From Azorinus chamasolen (Eukaryota > Mollusca > Bivalvia > Cardiida > Solecurtidae): 64,000 nucleotides of DNA. The position numbers were made by a program, and so were the translations under genes. Location: contig OY755241.1 of the NCBI GenBank assembly GCA_963576725.1, positions 26,014,449 to 26,078,448 on the forward strand, written 5' to 3'. Below, in pieces: positions 1 to 10,120 of the stretch. Every line of letters begins with the position of its first letter. Position 1 is the stretch's first letter. The notes below the pieces were generated by a model, which was given only the letters and a program-made list of their open reading frames with translations, had not been told where the DNA came from and searched no databases.

Positions 1-140
1 GGCCTGTGAGAGGGGAAAGAGCAAAGACACACATAGCTGTTAGACCTCTACAAGAAACGATGCTGGCGCACATAGTTTTCCTCGTAGAAGTTGGCGCAAG
101 AGGGTTCTGAGCACAGTCCGTTTGTCGACTGATGACAGCC

Positions 141-266
141 GTAGGATCTACTGGCAGGGATAGATGGGAGGCTATCCAGAGACTTGGCCAAGCTGCTCGA
201 CGCGTAGGATCTACTGGCAGGGATAGATGGGAGGCTATCCAGAGACTTGGCCAAGCTGCTGGACGC
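141..266. repeat. 63-bp direct duplication, two copies
   Basis: Two adjacent 63-bp units (141-203 and 204-266) differ by about one base. The period is a multiple of three, so on the minus strand a 21-residue block containing KSLDSLPSIPASRSY is repeated in an open frame that ends near position 48. This could be the end of a coding exon, but a TGA lies in frame just upstream and I see no convincing splice acceptor, so I annotate only the duplication. Confidence 0.85.
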
Positions 267-321
267 GATTCAAGCTGGATAAGCCTGTGACTGAAGCGTG
301 AAGAGATGAGCTGAGGTTATT

Positions 322-470
322 CATTTACTGAACATAGAAGTCTTAAAAAGCAGGTGGTTGCCTGATGCAAGTCAAAGGTAATGCAGAAAACTCCTATAGG
401 AGCTTTCTGCATTACTTTTGACCTGCATAAGGCTAACACCTGCCTTACAGACCAATACTATCCTTTTTCA
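322..470. mobile_element. FB-C palindromic MITE-like copy
   Basis: A near-perfect inverted repeat spans about 345-446, centred on CCTATAGG at 392-399. The arms read as aggtggttgc, atgcaag.caaa.gtaatgcag and agctcc, with their complements on the right. The flank ttcatttactgaacatag matches the subterminal part of the fuller copy at 14876-15084. Non-coding. Confidence 0.75.
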
Positions 471-487
471 GATGCTAAAAATGCTGG

Positions 488-715
488 GCCATTCCCTCAA
501 ATTAACCCATTTTTACACCTCTGTAAATGTCAGTTTTGAAACAATTGTGATAAACAGAGCATTTGCTCCATATGAGCAAATACTCTATTTATCACAATGA
601 TTTAAAAACTAAACAATTATCAAATTTTACTTGTTGCTAGAAAGTGCTCATTGTCATTAGATTAAATATTTTGTTCAAAGAGGCTGTGTCTAAAAATAGC
701 TTATGGGGTGATGTG
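488..715 (-). mobile_element. FB-B palindromic element, reverse orientation
   Basis: The core palindrome at 537-603 (aaacaattgtgataaacagagc and its complement) is followed by the FB-B internal arm: a ctagaaa stretch, aaagaggctgtgtctaaaaatagc, then tatggggtgatg. The ends ccattccctc and ggggtgatg are decayed terminal inverted repeats. It lacks intact TTAA ends, so it is an old copy. Confidence 0.7.
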
Positions 716-823
716 CTATAAAGAACAGAAACTTATTGCAACGACCAAAGTAGAGAATCTGTAACAACAACAACATCAATAGAGCAGACCCTGATAAGTC
801 AGCTCATACATTCTAATATGTTC

Positions 824-1024
824 TTAACCCATTACCTCGTAGACTCTTTTTAGATCCAAACTATTTGAATAAATCTACCAAAAAGGAGCATTTACGAGAG
901 AAAGGGAAATTTTAAACCATTGTGATAAATAGAGCATTTGCTCCTTTGCTCTATTTATCACAATGGTTTTAACAAGTGGCTATTACAGATGCGTAAAAGG
1001 CGCTTATATGAGGGAATGGGATAA
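824..1024 (+). mobile_element. FB-B palindromic element, forward
   Basis: The left end is TTAACCCATTACCTC (824-838) and the right end is ATGAGGGAATGGGATAA (1008-1024), an inverted pair. The core palindrome at about 914-969 encloses gagcatttgctcc/ttgctc and has lost a few bases at its centre. A short FB-A core scrap (atagagcagaccctgat) lies just upstream at about 779-805. Confidence 0.8.
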
Positions 1025-1075
1025 GAGAGTAATCCCACTGTTTTATGCCTTTGCAAAATCAATTGATTGTATATA

Positions 1076-1250
1076 CATGTAGTAGAACCTATCTTTAGCG
1101 AACCTTTATTTATTGAATATAGGAGTCTGGTTGCGTAATTCAGGGCAACCGTAATCAGGAAAGATCCAATATGATATTTGTTGTATTACTTTCGACCTGC
1201 ATTAAGCTACCACCTGTCTCAAAACTCAGATTTAAACCTCTTTAAGATTA
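1076..1250. mobile_element. Decayed FB-C copy
   Basis: The left flank tagtagaacctatctttagcgaacc and the right part acctgcattaagctaccacctgtct match FB-C. The palindrome centre is degraded. No coding capacity. Confidence 0.55.
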
Positions 1251-1312
1251 GCTTTATTATACAAAATGTATTTTGAATGACGAAACTTCCTGTACTTCCT
1301 TTCTTCTCACAA

Positions 1313-1465
1313 TCTGGGTCCATGCTTATAAAGCTTTTGATTGGTCAGATTTGAGTTCTCAAGCTTTTGATTGGTCAGATTTGAGCCAAAGGCTCAAATC
1401 TGACCAATCAAAAACTTGAGAACGAACTCAGACTCAACTAAAAGCTTTATAAGCATGGACCCAGA
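1313..1465. mobile_element. FB-G foldback element
   Basis: The ends TCTGGGTCCATGCTTATAAAG and its complement CTTTATAAGCATGGACCCAGA enclose a palindrome of tgattggtcagatttgagcc / ggctcaaatctgacc. The left arm carries an extra direct duplication of the aagcttttgattggtcaga block. Other copies lie at 26278-26421, 26690-26808 and 28304-28435. Confidence 0.8.
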
Positions 1466-1726
1466 TTGTTTCAATGTCACCAGTACAATGCAACCAATAC
1501 ACACGCTGACTGACTTTACCGCAGTCTTTGTAATTTGATATTTTAAATAAAATAGGCTCCACTAAACATTTGTTGAAACTGGAGATACGGCTTTTCTTTC
1601 TTGTCCTGGTCTCGATGTTCATTTACGTCACTAGTGCATTGCTGTCAATGCATTAGTTGACTGTAAATTTACCACAGACATTCTAATGTATGTGTGTGAA
1701 GCTGGCTCAGAGATCAACCATCGACC

Positions 1727-3112
1727 ATCAACATTCGTCTTTATATAAGGAAAACGAATGTTCAGCTGGAATGTCGAGCTCGCCCATCAACATTCGACTT
1801 TATATAAGGAAAACGAATATCGAGCTGGAATGTCGAGCTCGCCCTTCAACATTCGTCTTTATATAGGGAAATTGAATGTCGAGATGGAATGTCGAGCTCG
1901 CCCATCACCATTCGTTTTTATATAAGGAAACCGAATGTTGAGCTGGAATGTCGAGCTCGCCCTTCACCATTCGTATTTATATAGAGAAGCCGAATGTTGT
2001 GCTGGTATGACGAGCTCGCCCATTAACATTCGTCTTTATATATGGAAACTGAATGTTGATGTGGAATTTCGAGCTCGCCCATCAACATTCGTTTTTATAT
2101 AGTGAAACCGAATGTTGTGCTGGAATGACGAGCTCGCCCATTAACATTCGCCATTATATAGGGAAACCGAATGTCGAGCTGGAATGGTTAGCTCGCCAAT
2201 CAACATTCGTTTTTATATAGAGAAACCGAATTGTTGTACTGGAATGACGAGCTCGCCCATCAACATTCGTTTTTATATAGAGAAACCGAATAGTGTGCTG
2301 GAATGACGAGCTCGCACCTCAACATTCGTCTTTATATAGAGAAATCGAATGTTGTGCTGGAATGTCGAGCTCGCCCAACAACATTCGTTTTTGTATAGAG
2401 AAACCGAATCTTGATGTGGAATGTCGAGTTCGCCCATCAACATTCGTTTTAATATAGAGAAACCGAATATATTGTTGCACTGGAATGACGAGCTCGTCCA
2501 TCAACATTCGTTTTTATATAAGTAAACCGAATGTTAAGCTGGAATGTCGAGCTCGCCCATCAACATTCGTTTTTATATAAGGAAACCGAATGTTGAGATG
2601 GAATATCGCGCTCGCCATTCAACATTCGCCATTATATAGGCAAACTGAATGTCGAGCTGGAATGTTAAGCTCGCCCATCAACATTCGTTTTTATATAGGC
2701 AAACCGAATGTTGTGCTGGAATGACGAGCACGCCCATCAACATTCGCCATTATATAGGGAAATTAAATGTCGAGCTGGAATGTCGAGCTCGCCCATCAAC
2801 ATTCGTTTTTATATAAGGAAACCGAATATTGTTCTGGAATGACGAGCTCGCCCGTCAACATTCGTTTTCATATAAGGAAACCGAATGTTGAGCTGGAATG
2901 CCGAGCTCGCCCATCAACATTCGTTTTTAAATAGTGAAACCGAATGTTGATCTGGAATGTCGAGCTCGCCCATCAACATTCGTTTTTATATAAGGAAACC
3001 GAATGTTGAGCTGGAATGTTTAACTCGCCCATCAACATTCGCCATTATATAGGAAAACTGAATGTTGTGCTGGAATGACGAGCTCGCCCATCAAAATTCG
3101 TCTTTATATACA
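1727..3112. repeat. 59-bp satellite array, about 23 copies
   Basis: Monomer of about 59 bp: catcaacattcg, ttttatata, ggaaaccgaatgttgagc, tggaatgtcgagctcgcc. Each monomer contains the inverted pair AACATTCG...CGAATGTT round a TATATA stretch, and a SacI hexamer GAGCTC. Monomers differ by roughly 5-15%, and some carry variants such as gttgtgctggaatgacg. Short minus-strand open frames here are artefacts of the repeat. Confidence 0.9.
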
Positions 3113-3114
3113 AT

Positions 3115-3190
3115 AAGCAAACAGAGCAGACCCTGATCAGACAGATCCTACAGGAGCCGTCTGATCTCGGTCGACTCTGTTTGCAAAGGC
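3115..3190. mobile_element. FB-A palindromic core
   Basis: gcaaacagagcagaccctg / atcagaca, then gatcctacaggagcc, then the complementary arm tctgatctcggtcgactctg. It abuts the right edge of the 59-bp satellite, so the array stops at or near this element. Confidence 0.75.
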
Positions 3191-3232
3191 ATAGAAAGGC
3201 GTCTTCACTATTTGCTACTTCATTGCGTTCTG

Positions 3233-3459
3233 TTAACACTTTCCTCCTTAAATACGCCTTTCGACGCCTCTGTAAAAGTCACTTAATGAAACAATTGTGA
3301 TAAATAGAGCATTTGTTCATATAGCAGCAAATGCTCTATTTATCACAATGGTTTCAAACTAAAAAAATAAAACTTTCCTTTTCTCTAGTTAAAGCTCCTT
3401 TTGGGTAGATTCATTCAAAGAGGTTGGGTCTAAAAATAGCCTATGGAGTAGAGGGTTAA
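3233..3459 (-). mobile_element. FB-B element, reverse orientation
   Basis: The left end TTAACACTTTCCTCC and the right end GGAGTAGAGGGTTAA bracket a palindrome (gaaacaattgtgataaatag and complement) at about 3291-3356. The internal arm aaagaggttgggtctaaaaatagcc is on the right, as in other reverse copies. Both TTAA motifs (3233-3236, 3456-3459) are intact. Confidence 0.85.
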
Positions 3460-3554
3460 ACTTATCAATAGTCAAATTGACTTAGTAAACTTTACACACA
3501 GTCAGAATAATGATGGTAAATAATTTGTATATTTAGCAACATGTAATCCGGGCT

Positions 3555-3801
3555 TTAACCCTTCGCTTGCTATTCAGGTCAATATACCTACCTGTAAAAA
3601 ATGAAGACACAGAGACAGCTCCTGCAGGAGCTGTCTCATCAGGGTCTGCACTATTTACAAGTTGATTGTGCAACCAGTGCACTCCATAGCAGTGATTGCA
3701 CAGCGAAATACTTGTACACAGTGAAGAAATATGTAATTATACAACAGGGCATGGGTAAAGAAGGAGAAATGTATTTTAAGATTCAGCAAGCGAAGGGTTA
3801 A
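3555..3801 (+). mobile_element. FB-H element with intact TTAA ends
   Basis: The terminal inverted repeat of TTAACCCTTCGCTTGCT and AGCAAGCGAAGGGTTAA is essentially perfect. The core is a PstI-centred palindrome, agacagctcctgcaggagctgtct. The length of 247 bp and the TTAA termini fit a piggyBac-type MITE (inference; no transposase seen). A second copy is at 22974-23223. Confidence 0.85.
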
Positions 3802-4032
3802 CCTTTTCCCTGTTCTGTATTCATGTACGAAATAATGACAACATGAATATGTATTAAATCATTCTTTATAATATAAACTTTTCATGGGAATGTGTTGTAG
3901 AATCAGATCTACATCATGTTAAAAGCAAATAGAGCCTACCCTGATCAGACGCATCCTACAGGATCCGTCCGGTCTGGGTCTACTCTGTTTGCAAATGCGT
4001 TAAAATACGTTTATATGAGGGAAAGTGTTTAG
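3798..4032 (+). mobile_element. FB-A element abutting FB-H
   Basis: It starts at the TTAA that ends the preceding FB-H, giving GGGTTAACC at the junction. The core at about 3909-3995 is gcaaatagagcctaccctg...gggtctactctgtttgc. The right end gagggaaagtgtttag is decayed. Confidence 0.75.
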
Positions 4033-4057
4033 TAAAGAAGAATTCATATATGTTTGA

Positions 4058-4150
4058 TGGTTGGCTGCTTAATGCAGGATGAGTAATACATAAGGCTCCG
4101 TGTGGGAGCTTTCGGCATGACTTTCATCTTGCATTAAGCTACAACCTGTA
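4058..4150. mobile_element. FB-C/D-type palindromic core
   Basis: ttggctgcttaatgcagg, then ggctccgtgtgggagc, then cttgcattaagctacaacc. Imperfect arms of about 40 bp. The flanks are not recognisable. Confidence 0.6.
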
Positions 4151-4586
4151 TTAAAAACTGGCATTGATATTAAGTTGACAGACCAGTTTAGAGAATTTAT
4201 GATAGGATATGTTTTTGCATACATCTTGAAAACTAACTTAATATGACATAGAAGATTTGGTGTAATACTACTGTCCTCTTCTATAATCCACTGGTTTCCT
4301 TTGTCTAAATTCATGACCGGAGTTTCAAACAATTCGAATAGACTCCGAGTTATACAGCGTCTAATCTGGGTCCAAACTATCATCACTTGTTGTAGTTACA
4401 TGTATATTATAACACGTACAACATGACTTTGTAACACATCCATTTGTCATATTGAGCGGGGGTCGCAGGCGGTCAGACACGAGAAGAGAAGAAACTTACA
4501 TTTACACAAAGCTACGATTGACATTCACTGGAATAGCACGAGATGAGATCATATTGCATAGAATTTATAGATCAAAATCAATATGT

Positions 4587-4587
<1 letters not shown>

Positions 4588-4638
<51 letters not shown>

Positions 4639-4662
4639 GAGAGAGAGAGAGAGAGAGGGGGG
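4588..4662. repeat. (GA)n microsatellite
   Basis: Uninterrupted GA dinucleotides with two short G-runs (gaggggg). The open frame of RE repeats across it is spurious. Confidence 0.95.
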
Positions 4663-4940
4663 GATGTATGAATATTTTTCGTCGATATTGCTCCCCGAAT
4701 TCCGTTTAAACATAATTTATTGTAATAGTGTTATGTACGCATTATGTACAGTAAAATAGTCTTCGGTAACAATTAAAGAGAAGTCTGTGGCGTTAGTTTA
4801 AGCGGTAGCTTAAGGTGAGTTTTGATTCTTTTGCAAATGCGAGTCAGATCTCGCTTATTTCCACGAGTTTAACACTTTATTTCATGAATATCCAAGTCAT
4901 ACCCCGCCAGTGTTTAGTACAGATTAATTCAATTCTTGTA

Positions 4941-5180
4941 TTAACCCTTTCTCTCATATAAACGCGTTTTCACATCTTTGCATACAGAGTAGACCCAGAT
5001 CAGACGGCTCCCATAGGAGCCGTCTGATCTGGGTCTGCTCTGTTTGCTTTTGGCATGATATAAATCTGATTCTATAGATTTTGTCAAAACGTTCCCTTGA
5101 CATGTTTACTTTGTAAAGGTTCAGTTAATAAATATTCACGATGTTAATTATTTCCTACGTGAATATTGAACATGGAACGA
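4941..5180 (-). mobile_element. FB-A element, reverse orientation
   Basis: The left end TTAACCCTTTCTCTCATATAA is intact. The palindrome at about 4983-5050 is nearly perfect, centred on ggctcccataggagcc. Downstream atgatataaatctgattctatag marks a subfamily also seen at 15385 and 63204. The right end is eroded, so the 3' limit is approximate. Confidence 0.75.
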
Positions 5181-5486
5181 GTTAAACCTATAAAGTACGG
5201 AAAGTTATTGCAATGACAAAGGCTAGAGAACCTGTAACCCTTGCAAACAAAAGTAGGTGCCTTATAAAAAAATCCATCGAAACTTGAGACAGGACGTATG
5301 TCACTTCTTTTCTCCTCATGGCCTAGATGTGTATTCATGCGCCAATTTATTACTTCTTTCATTGCATTAGTTTCAGTGACATTAACCCTATCATTGGAAT
5401 ATGATATTTAAAACACTACCCTAATTTACACAAATATTCGGACAGACAGACCGAGGTAAAAAGTGCAGACTCAGCTCAACAACTCT

Positions 5487-7120
5487 TTAACCCATTACGT
5501 CATATACTATATTTTTTAAACCCCACCTCTTTAAATACATCTACCGGGAAAAATCGTTTACTAGAAACAAAATTAGAATTCTGCAATGTTTAAATCATTG
5601 TGCAATGTTTAAATCATTGTGATTAAAAAAACCTTTTACAGAAGCGTCAGAAGGAGTCAGTGATGGGTCAACGTATGAGGGAATGGGTCAAAAGTTGTCA
5701 GTATGAGGGAATCGGTCAAATTGTGTCGGTATGAGGGAATGGGTCTAAAGTGTCAGTATGAGGGAATGGGTCAAAATGTGTCAGTATGGGGGAATGGGTC
5801 TAAAGTGTCAGTATGGGGGAATCGGTCAAATTGTGTCAGTATGGGGGAATGGGTCTAAAGTGTCAGTATGAGGGAATGGGTCAAAATGTGTCAGTATGAG
5901 GGAATGGGTCTAAAGTGTCAGTATTGGGGAATCGGTCAAATTGTGTCAGTATGGGGGGAATGGGTCTAAAGTGTCAGTATGAGGGAATGGGTCAAAATGT
6001 GTCAGTATGGGGGAATGGGTCTAAAGTGTCAGTATGAGGGAATGGGTCAAAATGTGTCAGTATGGGGGAATGGGTCTAACGTGTCAGTATGGGGGAATCG
6101 GTCAAATTGTGTCAGTATGGGGGAATGGGTTAAAAGGTGTCAGTATGAGGGAATGGGTCAAAATGTGTCAGTATGGGGGAATGGGTCAAAATGTGTCAGT
6201 ATGAGGGAATGGGTCAAAATGTGTCAGTATGAGGGAATGGGTCAAAATGTGTCAGTATGGGGGAATGGGTTAAAAGGTGTCAGTATGAGGGAATGGGTTA
6301 AAATGTGTCAGTATGAGGGAATGGGTTAAAAGTTGTCAGTGTAAAGGAATGGGTTAAAATGTGTCAGTATGAGGGAATGGGTTAAAAGGTGTCAGTATGG
6401 GGGAATGGGTTTAAAGGTGCCAGGGTGGTGAGGGAATAGGTTTAAAGATGTCAATATAAGGGAATCGGTTAAAAGGTGTCCGTATAAAGGAATGTGTTAA
6501 AAGGTGTCAGTATGAGGGAATGTGTTAAATGGTGTCAGTATTAGGGCATGTGTTAAAAGGTGTCAGTATAAAGGAATGGGTTAAAATGTGTCAGTATGAG
6601 GGAATGGGTTAAAATGTGTCAGTATGAGGGAATGGGTTAAAAGGTGTCAGTATGAGGGAATGGGTAAAATGTGTCAGTATGAGGGAATGGGTAAAATGTG
6701 TTAGTATGAGGGAATGTGTTTAAAGGTGCCAGGGTGAGGGAATAGGTTTAAAGGTGTCAATATAAGGGAATGGGTTAAAAAGGTTCCAGTATAAAGGAAT
6801 GTGTTAAAAGGTATCAGTATGAGGAAATGAGTCAAAATGTGTCAGTATGAGGGAATGTGTTAAAAGGCGTCAGTATGAGGGAATGTGTTAAAAGGCGTCA
6901 GTATGAGGGAATGTGTTAAAAGGTGTCAGTATGAGGGAATGGGTTAAAAGATGTCAGTATGTATGGGGGAATGTGTTTAAATGTTGTCAGTATGAGGGAA
7001 TGTGTTAAAAGGTGTCGGTATGAGGGAATGTGTTAAAAGGTGTCGGTATGAGGGAGTGTGTTTAAAGGCGTCAGTATGAGGGAATGGGTTAAACTGTGTC
7101 AGTATGAAGGAATGGGTTAA
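5487..7120 (+). mobile_element. FB-B element whose right end is expanded into a minisatellite
   Basis: The left end TTAACCCATTACGTCATA (5487 on) and the FB-B interior (cctctttaaatac..ctacc, ctagaaac, aatcattgtgat) are followed at about 5620 by cttttacagaagcgtcag, the normal right subterminal sequence. That sequence then repeats dozens of times. The array stops exactly at gaaggaatgggttaa (7106-7120), the expected right terminus. The whole 1.63 kb therefore reads as one element with an amplified right end. Confidence 0.75.
5640..7116. repeat. 25-28 bp minisatellite, roughly 55 copies
   Basis: The unit is tgtcagtatgagggaatgggtcaaaa, with variants (tatggggg, gtaaagg, ggtttaaaggtgcc). Higher-order blocks appear near the left side, where gggtctaaag and gggtcaaaatg units alternate. 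Sequence homogeneity is highest between about 5740 and 6300 and falls to the right. The long open frame here is a by-product. Confidence 0.9.
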
Positions 7121-7620
7121 GCACAATTTGGTCAGGATCTGCTCTAGTTACTATTCCATTATTTTCGTATAAAGTTTTCAATTCGTATCTGTGTGGAGAT
7201 TGAGATTGGATGTCAGAATAATTGGGGTAAATACACTTTATGGACAGCAACACCCTGAAAGTATATATGTTGGGGCGGGTGGCTGCCAAATGTAAGATGA
7301 TCCATGCACAACGCTCCATGAACACCGCCGTCGATGCATTTGTTGACTGTAATTTGACGTTGTAATTTGGTATTAAAAAATTACATGTACCCTAATCAGT
7401 CAATTCCCTTAATACTCGGGACAGAAATACAAAGGGGAAAAGTCAGGCCAAACTGCTCTTAAACACTTTACATGTTCAATAGTCATGTAAAATATAATGA
7501 ATATATACATGTATCATGAATATTAATTAGCCAAATTTTTATGATGGAATATAAATGTTTTTACAGTTTGGTAAGGGTCTGCACGATTTACTACCTCATT
7601 AGTTTGCTTTAAAATTGATT
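7121..7620. other. Unassigned intergenic stretch
   Basis: AT-rich sequence with no gene, palindrome or array I can support. A fragment ggtaagggtctgcacgattta at about 7566 resembles the right arm of the FB-F/FB-H cores, but it is too short to call. Confidence 0.4.
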
Positions 7621-7624
7621 CATT

Positions 7625-7696
7625 CAGACAGAGAGAGAGAGCGAGAAAGAGAGAGAGAGAGAGTACCTCATTAGTTTGTTTTAAAATTGATTCATT

Positions 7697-7736
<40 letters not shown>

Positions 7737-7737
7737 G

Positions 7738-7769
<32 letters not shown>

Positions 7770-7793
7770 GGATAGAGAGAGAGAGAGAGAGAG
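7625..7793. repeat. Compound (GA)n/(TA)n microsatellite
   Basis: GA blocks at about 7629-7661, 7700-7735 and 7757-7793 flank a TA block at about 7738-7756. A 38-bp segment containing tacctcattagtttg is duplicated on either side of the first GA block (about 7591 and 7664). Confidence 0.9.
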
Positions 7794-8051
7794 ATGTTGG
7801 TTGAATTGGTTTGTTATTGTATGCCGTGGGGAATCAGATCTAAAATGTTACCCAAGGGCGCAGAACAGAGCCAGGCCACACAGCTCCTGCAGGTCAGATC
7901 TGGATCTAGTCTGTATGACAAATACGTAAATGTGTGTATCTATGAAGTAAAGGGTTTGGTTCATGGTTTGTATCGGGTTATACGTCGTTCTAACAGTATT
8001 TCAGTCATATCACGACGTCCAGCTAACTACAGGTGGAGGAAGAGTATAGGG

Positions 8052-8266
8052 CTAACCCATTTCCTCATATTGACGACTTTTGACGACTCTGCGAAACCAT
8101 TGCGATAAATTGAGCATTTGCTCCTATAGGAGCAAATGCTCGATTTATCGCAATGGTTTCAAACTACAAAATTTAAAAAAAATTATTTTCTCTAGTTAAT
8201 GCTCCTTTTCGGTAGATTTATTGAAAGAGATTGTATCTAAAAATAGCCTATGAGGTAAAGGGTCAA
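8052..8266 (-). mobile_element. FB-B element, reverse orientation
   Basis: The ends are ctaacccatttcctcat and atgaggtaaagggtcaa. The core palindrome at about 8092-8162, gcgaaaccattgcgataaat and complement, is almost perfect and carries compensating changes in both arms relative to other copies (attgcgat/atcgcaat, aattgagc/gctcgatt). That is unusual for a decaying repeat. Confidence 0.85.
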
Positions 8267-8327
8267 CCCTGTACTTCATATACATGTACGATTTTTAACG
8301 CTTTCGGGGCATACAATAGAACAAGTC

Positions 8328-8514
8328 CGAAGCGGCCATTCATTTATTCAATACAGTAGTCTTAACCAGCAGGTGGTAGCTTAATGCAGAGCAAAAGTAA
8401 TGCAAAAAGCTCCTATAGGAGTTTTTTTCATTACTTTTTACATGTTTAAGCTACAAAATGCGTTACAAAACCAATGATTACTTATATGTTTGATGGCCGC
8501 TTAACCCTTTCCCT
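8328..8514. mobile_element. FB-C element
   Basis: The left side is gaagcggccattcatttattcaa, the core aggtggtagcttaatgcag...gctcctatagg, and the right side ttaagctac...gatggccgcttaa. Its right TTAA (8511-8514) is also the left end of the adjacent FB-A. Confidence 0.7.
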
Positions 8515-8750
8515 GTTCTATGTTTGTTACAAATTTCAATACCTACTGAATATTTGTGGACAAAATAGATATAACGAAAGATGGAAGATTGAACATTATA
8601 GCCATTTTAGAAAGTAAAGAAACGGATATTTCAAATTCCATTAGCAAACAGAGCAGACCCTGATCAGATGGCTCCTATAGGAGCCGTCTGATCTGGGTCT
8701 ACTCTGTTTGCAATGCGTGAAAACATGTTTATTTTGAGGGAAAGGGTTAA
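8511..8750 (+). mobile_element. FB-A element, full length
   Basis: The ends are TTAACCCTTTCCCTGTTCTA and GAGGGAAAGGGTTAA, with both TTAA motifs intact. The left arm has the conserved aatacctactgaatat and attatagccattttagaaag segments. The core palindrome at about 8643-8712 is gcaaacagagcagaccctg / atcagatggctcctataggagccgt and complement. 240 bp, no coding. This is a reference copy for the family. Confidence 0.9.
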
Positions 8751-8848
8751 GACATGTTCTAATTTATGTTTCTGTAATCAGAATAGCACATATAGCGATT
8801 GAATTGAATTGAACTGAATTGATTTATGCTTATGTCGTGCTATATTTC

Positions 8849-9307
8849 TTTATTATACTGCAAAGTAAAATCCTCATTTCTGATTGGTTAACTAGCCGTG
8901 TACATGAGTCCATGTACCCTGTGAGCTGACAGGGTACATGGAAATTCCCCATGGCAGGCCCCACATATGATGATCCGAAACCAAATGAACGACTTCTCGA
9001 CTCGGCTAAACAATAGCAAAATTCATAATATATAACTATTGATGCGTAAAGAAAAAAATGCAAAAATGAATTAAAAACACTTTTGGTTTGAAATGACCAA
9101 TAAAACAGTTTTTAAAGGAGTTATTATATCGTCCATCCATCTATTATAACACGAACGCCGATGAAATACCGCACACCACTTCGGATACCTTCGGGTAGAA
9201 ATAATGTAATTGAGGCGCTATTAGGGGAATTATCGCGTTTAGTGATTAATATACCAACATGAATTTATATAAATTATCCGAACCGTTAAACTTTGCAGTA
9301 TAATAAA
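8849..9307. mobile_element. Non-autonomous element with 17-bp terminal inverted repeats
   Basis: The ends TTATTATACTGCAAAGT and ACTTTGCAGTATAATAA are exact complements about 440 bp apart. Inside is ccatgtaccctgtgagctgacagggtacatgg at about 8911-8942, a small hairpin. Superfamily not determined. Confidence 0.65.
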
Positions 9308-9310
9308 TTC

Positions 9311-9451
9311 GTTATACAGTTCTTTCCCAGGGTACATGACGATTTATTCCCGGCTGGTAAAATCATGTAACCCTCGCCTAACGGCTCGGGCAACATGATT
9401 TTCCTCAGCCGGGAATAAATCGTCATGTACCCTGGGAAAGAACTGTATAAC
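9311..9451. repeat. Large perfect inverted repeat, 46-bp arms
   Basis: The arms 9311-9356 and 9406-9451 are perfect complements (gttatacagttctttcccag... and ...ctgggaaagaactgtataac). A further inner pair (aaaatcatgt/acatgatttt) narrows the loop to about 25 bases. It shares the cagggtacatg motif with the hairpin in the preceding element, so the two may be related. Confidence 0.9.
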
Positions 9452-9814
9452 TAATAATGTCGTGTTACATGTATATGTGTATTATATATTTTGATGGAAA
9501 TTCATCTGTGTGGTTTTGTCCATTATACTGAATGTTTTAAAACTTTTAGATCTCACACACAATTTAAATTTGAAAGCATACCTGGAGCTTTCGGCCGAGT
9601 ACTTCGGCCTTCGTCAGCACACTGATGTTATTGGGAGTTAACATCGCTCGAGGGAGTTCTGAGCGATGTTAACACCGTGTCGTACACGTGCGGCAGGTTG
9701 AAACGGCCCCGTCCCTGTTCAGCGCCGGCTGGTGCGCTCTGATGTATGTAGCCTCTTTGACCCCCCGTTCAAACCAGGAAGGTTCACGGTCCAATATATT
9801 TACAGAGTCCAATT

Positions 9815-10120
9815 TCACTGAATGTCCTGAGCAGTCTTGGTTAATGTAACGGATACCTCACTACTCTGACTTGTGCTAGGTCTGCGATGTTCCATAAAAC
9901 GAGCTTTCAAGTTTCTTTCCGTCTCTCCTATATAGTCTTTACCACATGGATTATTATGTTCCTCACATTTTATGTGATAAATGGGTTCACAGATGTCTTG
10001 TTTCTTAGCTTTATCCTTGGGATGTACTAGGAGTTTTCTTAAGGTGCTTTGGGGTTTGAAACAAACATTGATCTTATGTTTGTGGAAAGCTCGTTTTATG
10101 GAACATCGCAGACCTAGCAC
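9815..10120 (-). pseudogene. Penelope-like element, GIY-YIG endonuclease fragment
   Basis: The minus-strand frame carries CGKDYIGETERNLKARFMEH, matching the GIY-YIG nuclease of Penelope-like retroelements (Y-I-G, the following Arg, then the E-H pair). In these elements the domain lies C-terminal to the reverse transcriptase and nicks the target. Upstream residues including IYHIKCEEHNNPC match the usual zinc-finger-like lead-in. The frame breaks after SSEVS, and no reverse transcriptase remains. The annotated start is arbitrary: the frame simply opens where the mirrored arm begins. Confidence 0.8.

Noticed and set aside
141..266. Coding exon with a 21-residue repeat
   Set aside because: An in-frame TGA lies just upstream of the repeats on the minus strand and no acceptor is convincing.
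5979..6329. 116-codon open frame with repeated QYEGMGQNV-like words
   Set aside because: It follows the 26-bp minisatellite, and frame changes occur with each unit-length change.
1727..7120. CRISPR-like array
   Set aside because: The repeats are contiguous without unique spacers and the genome is eukaryotic.
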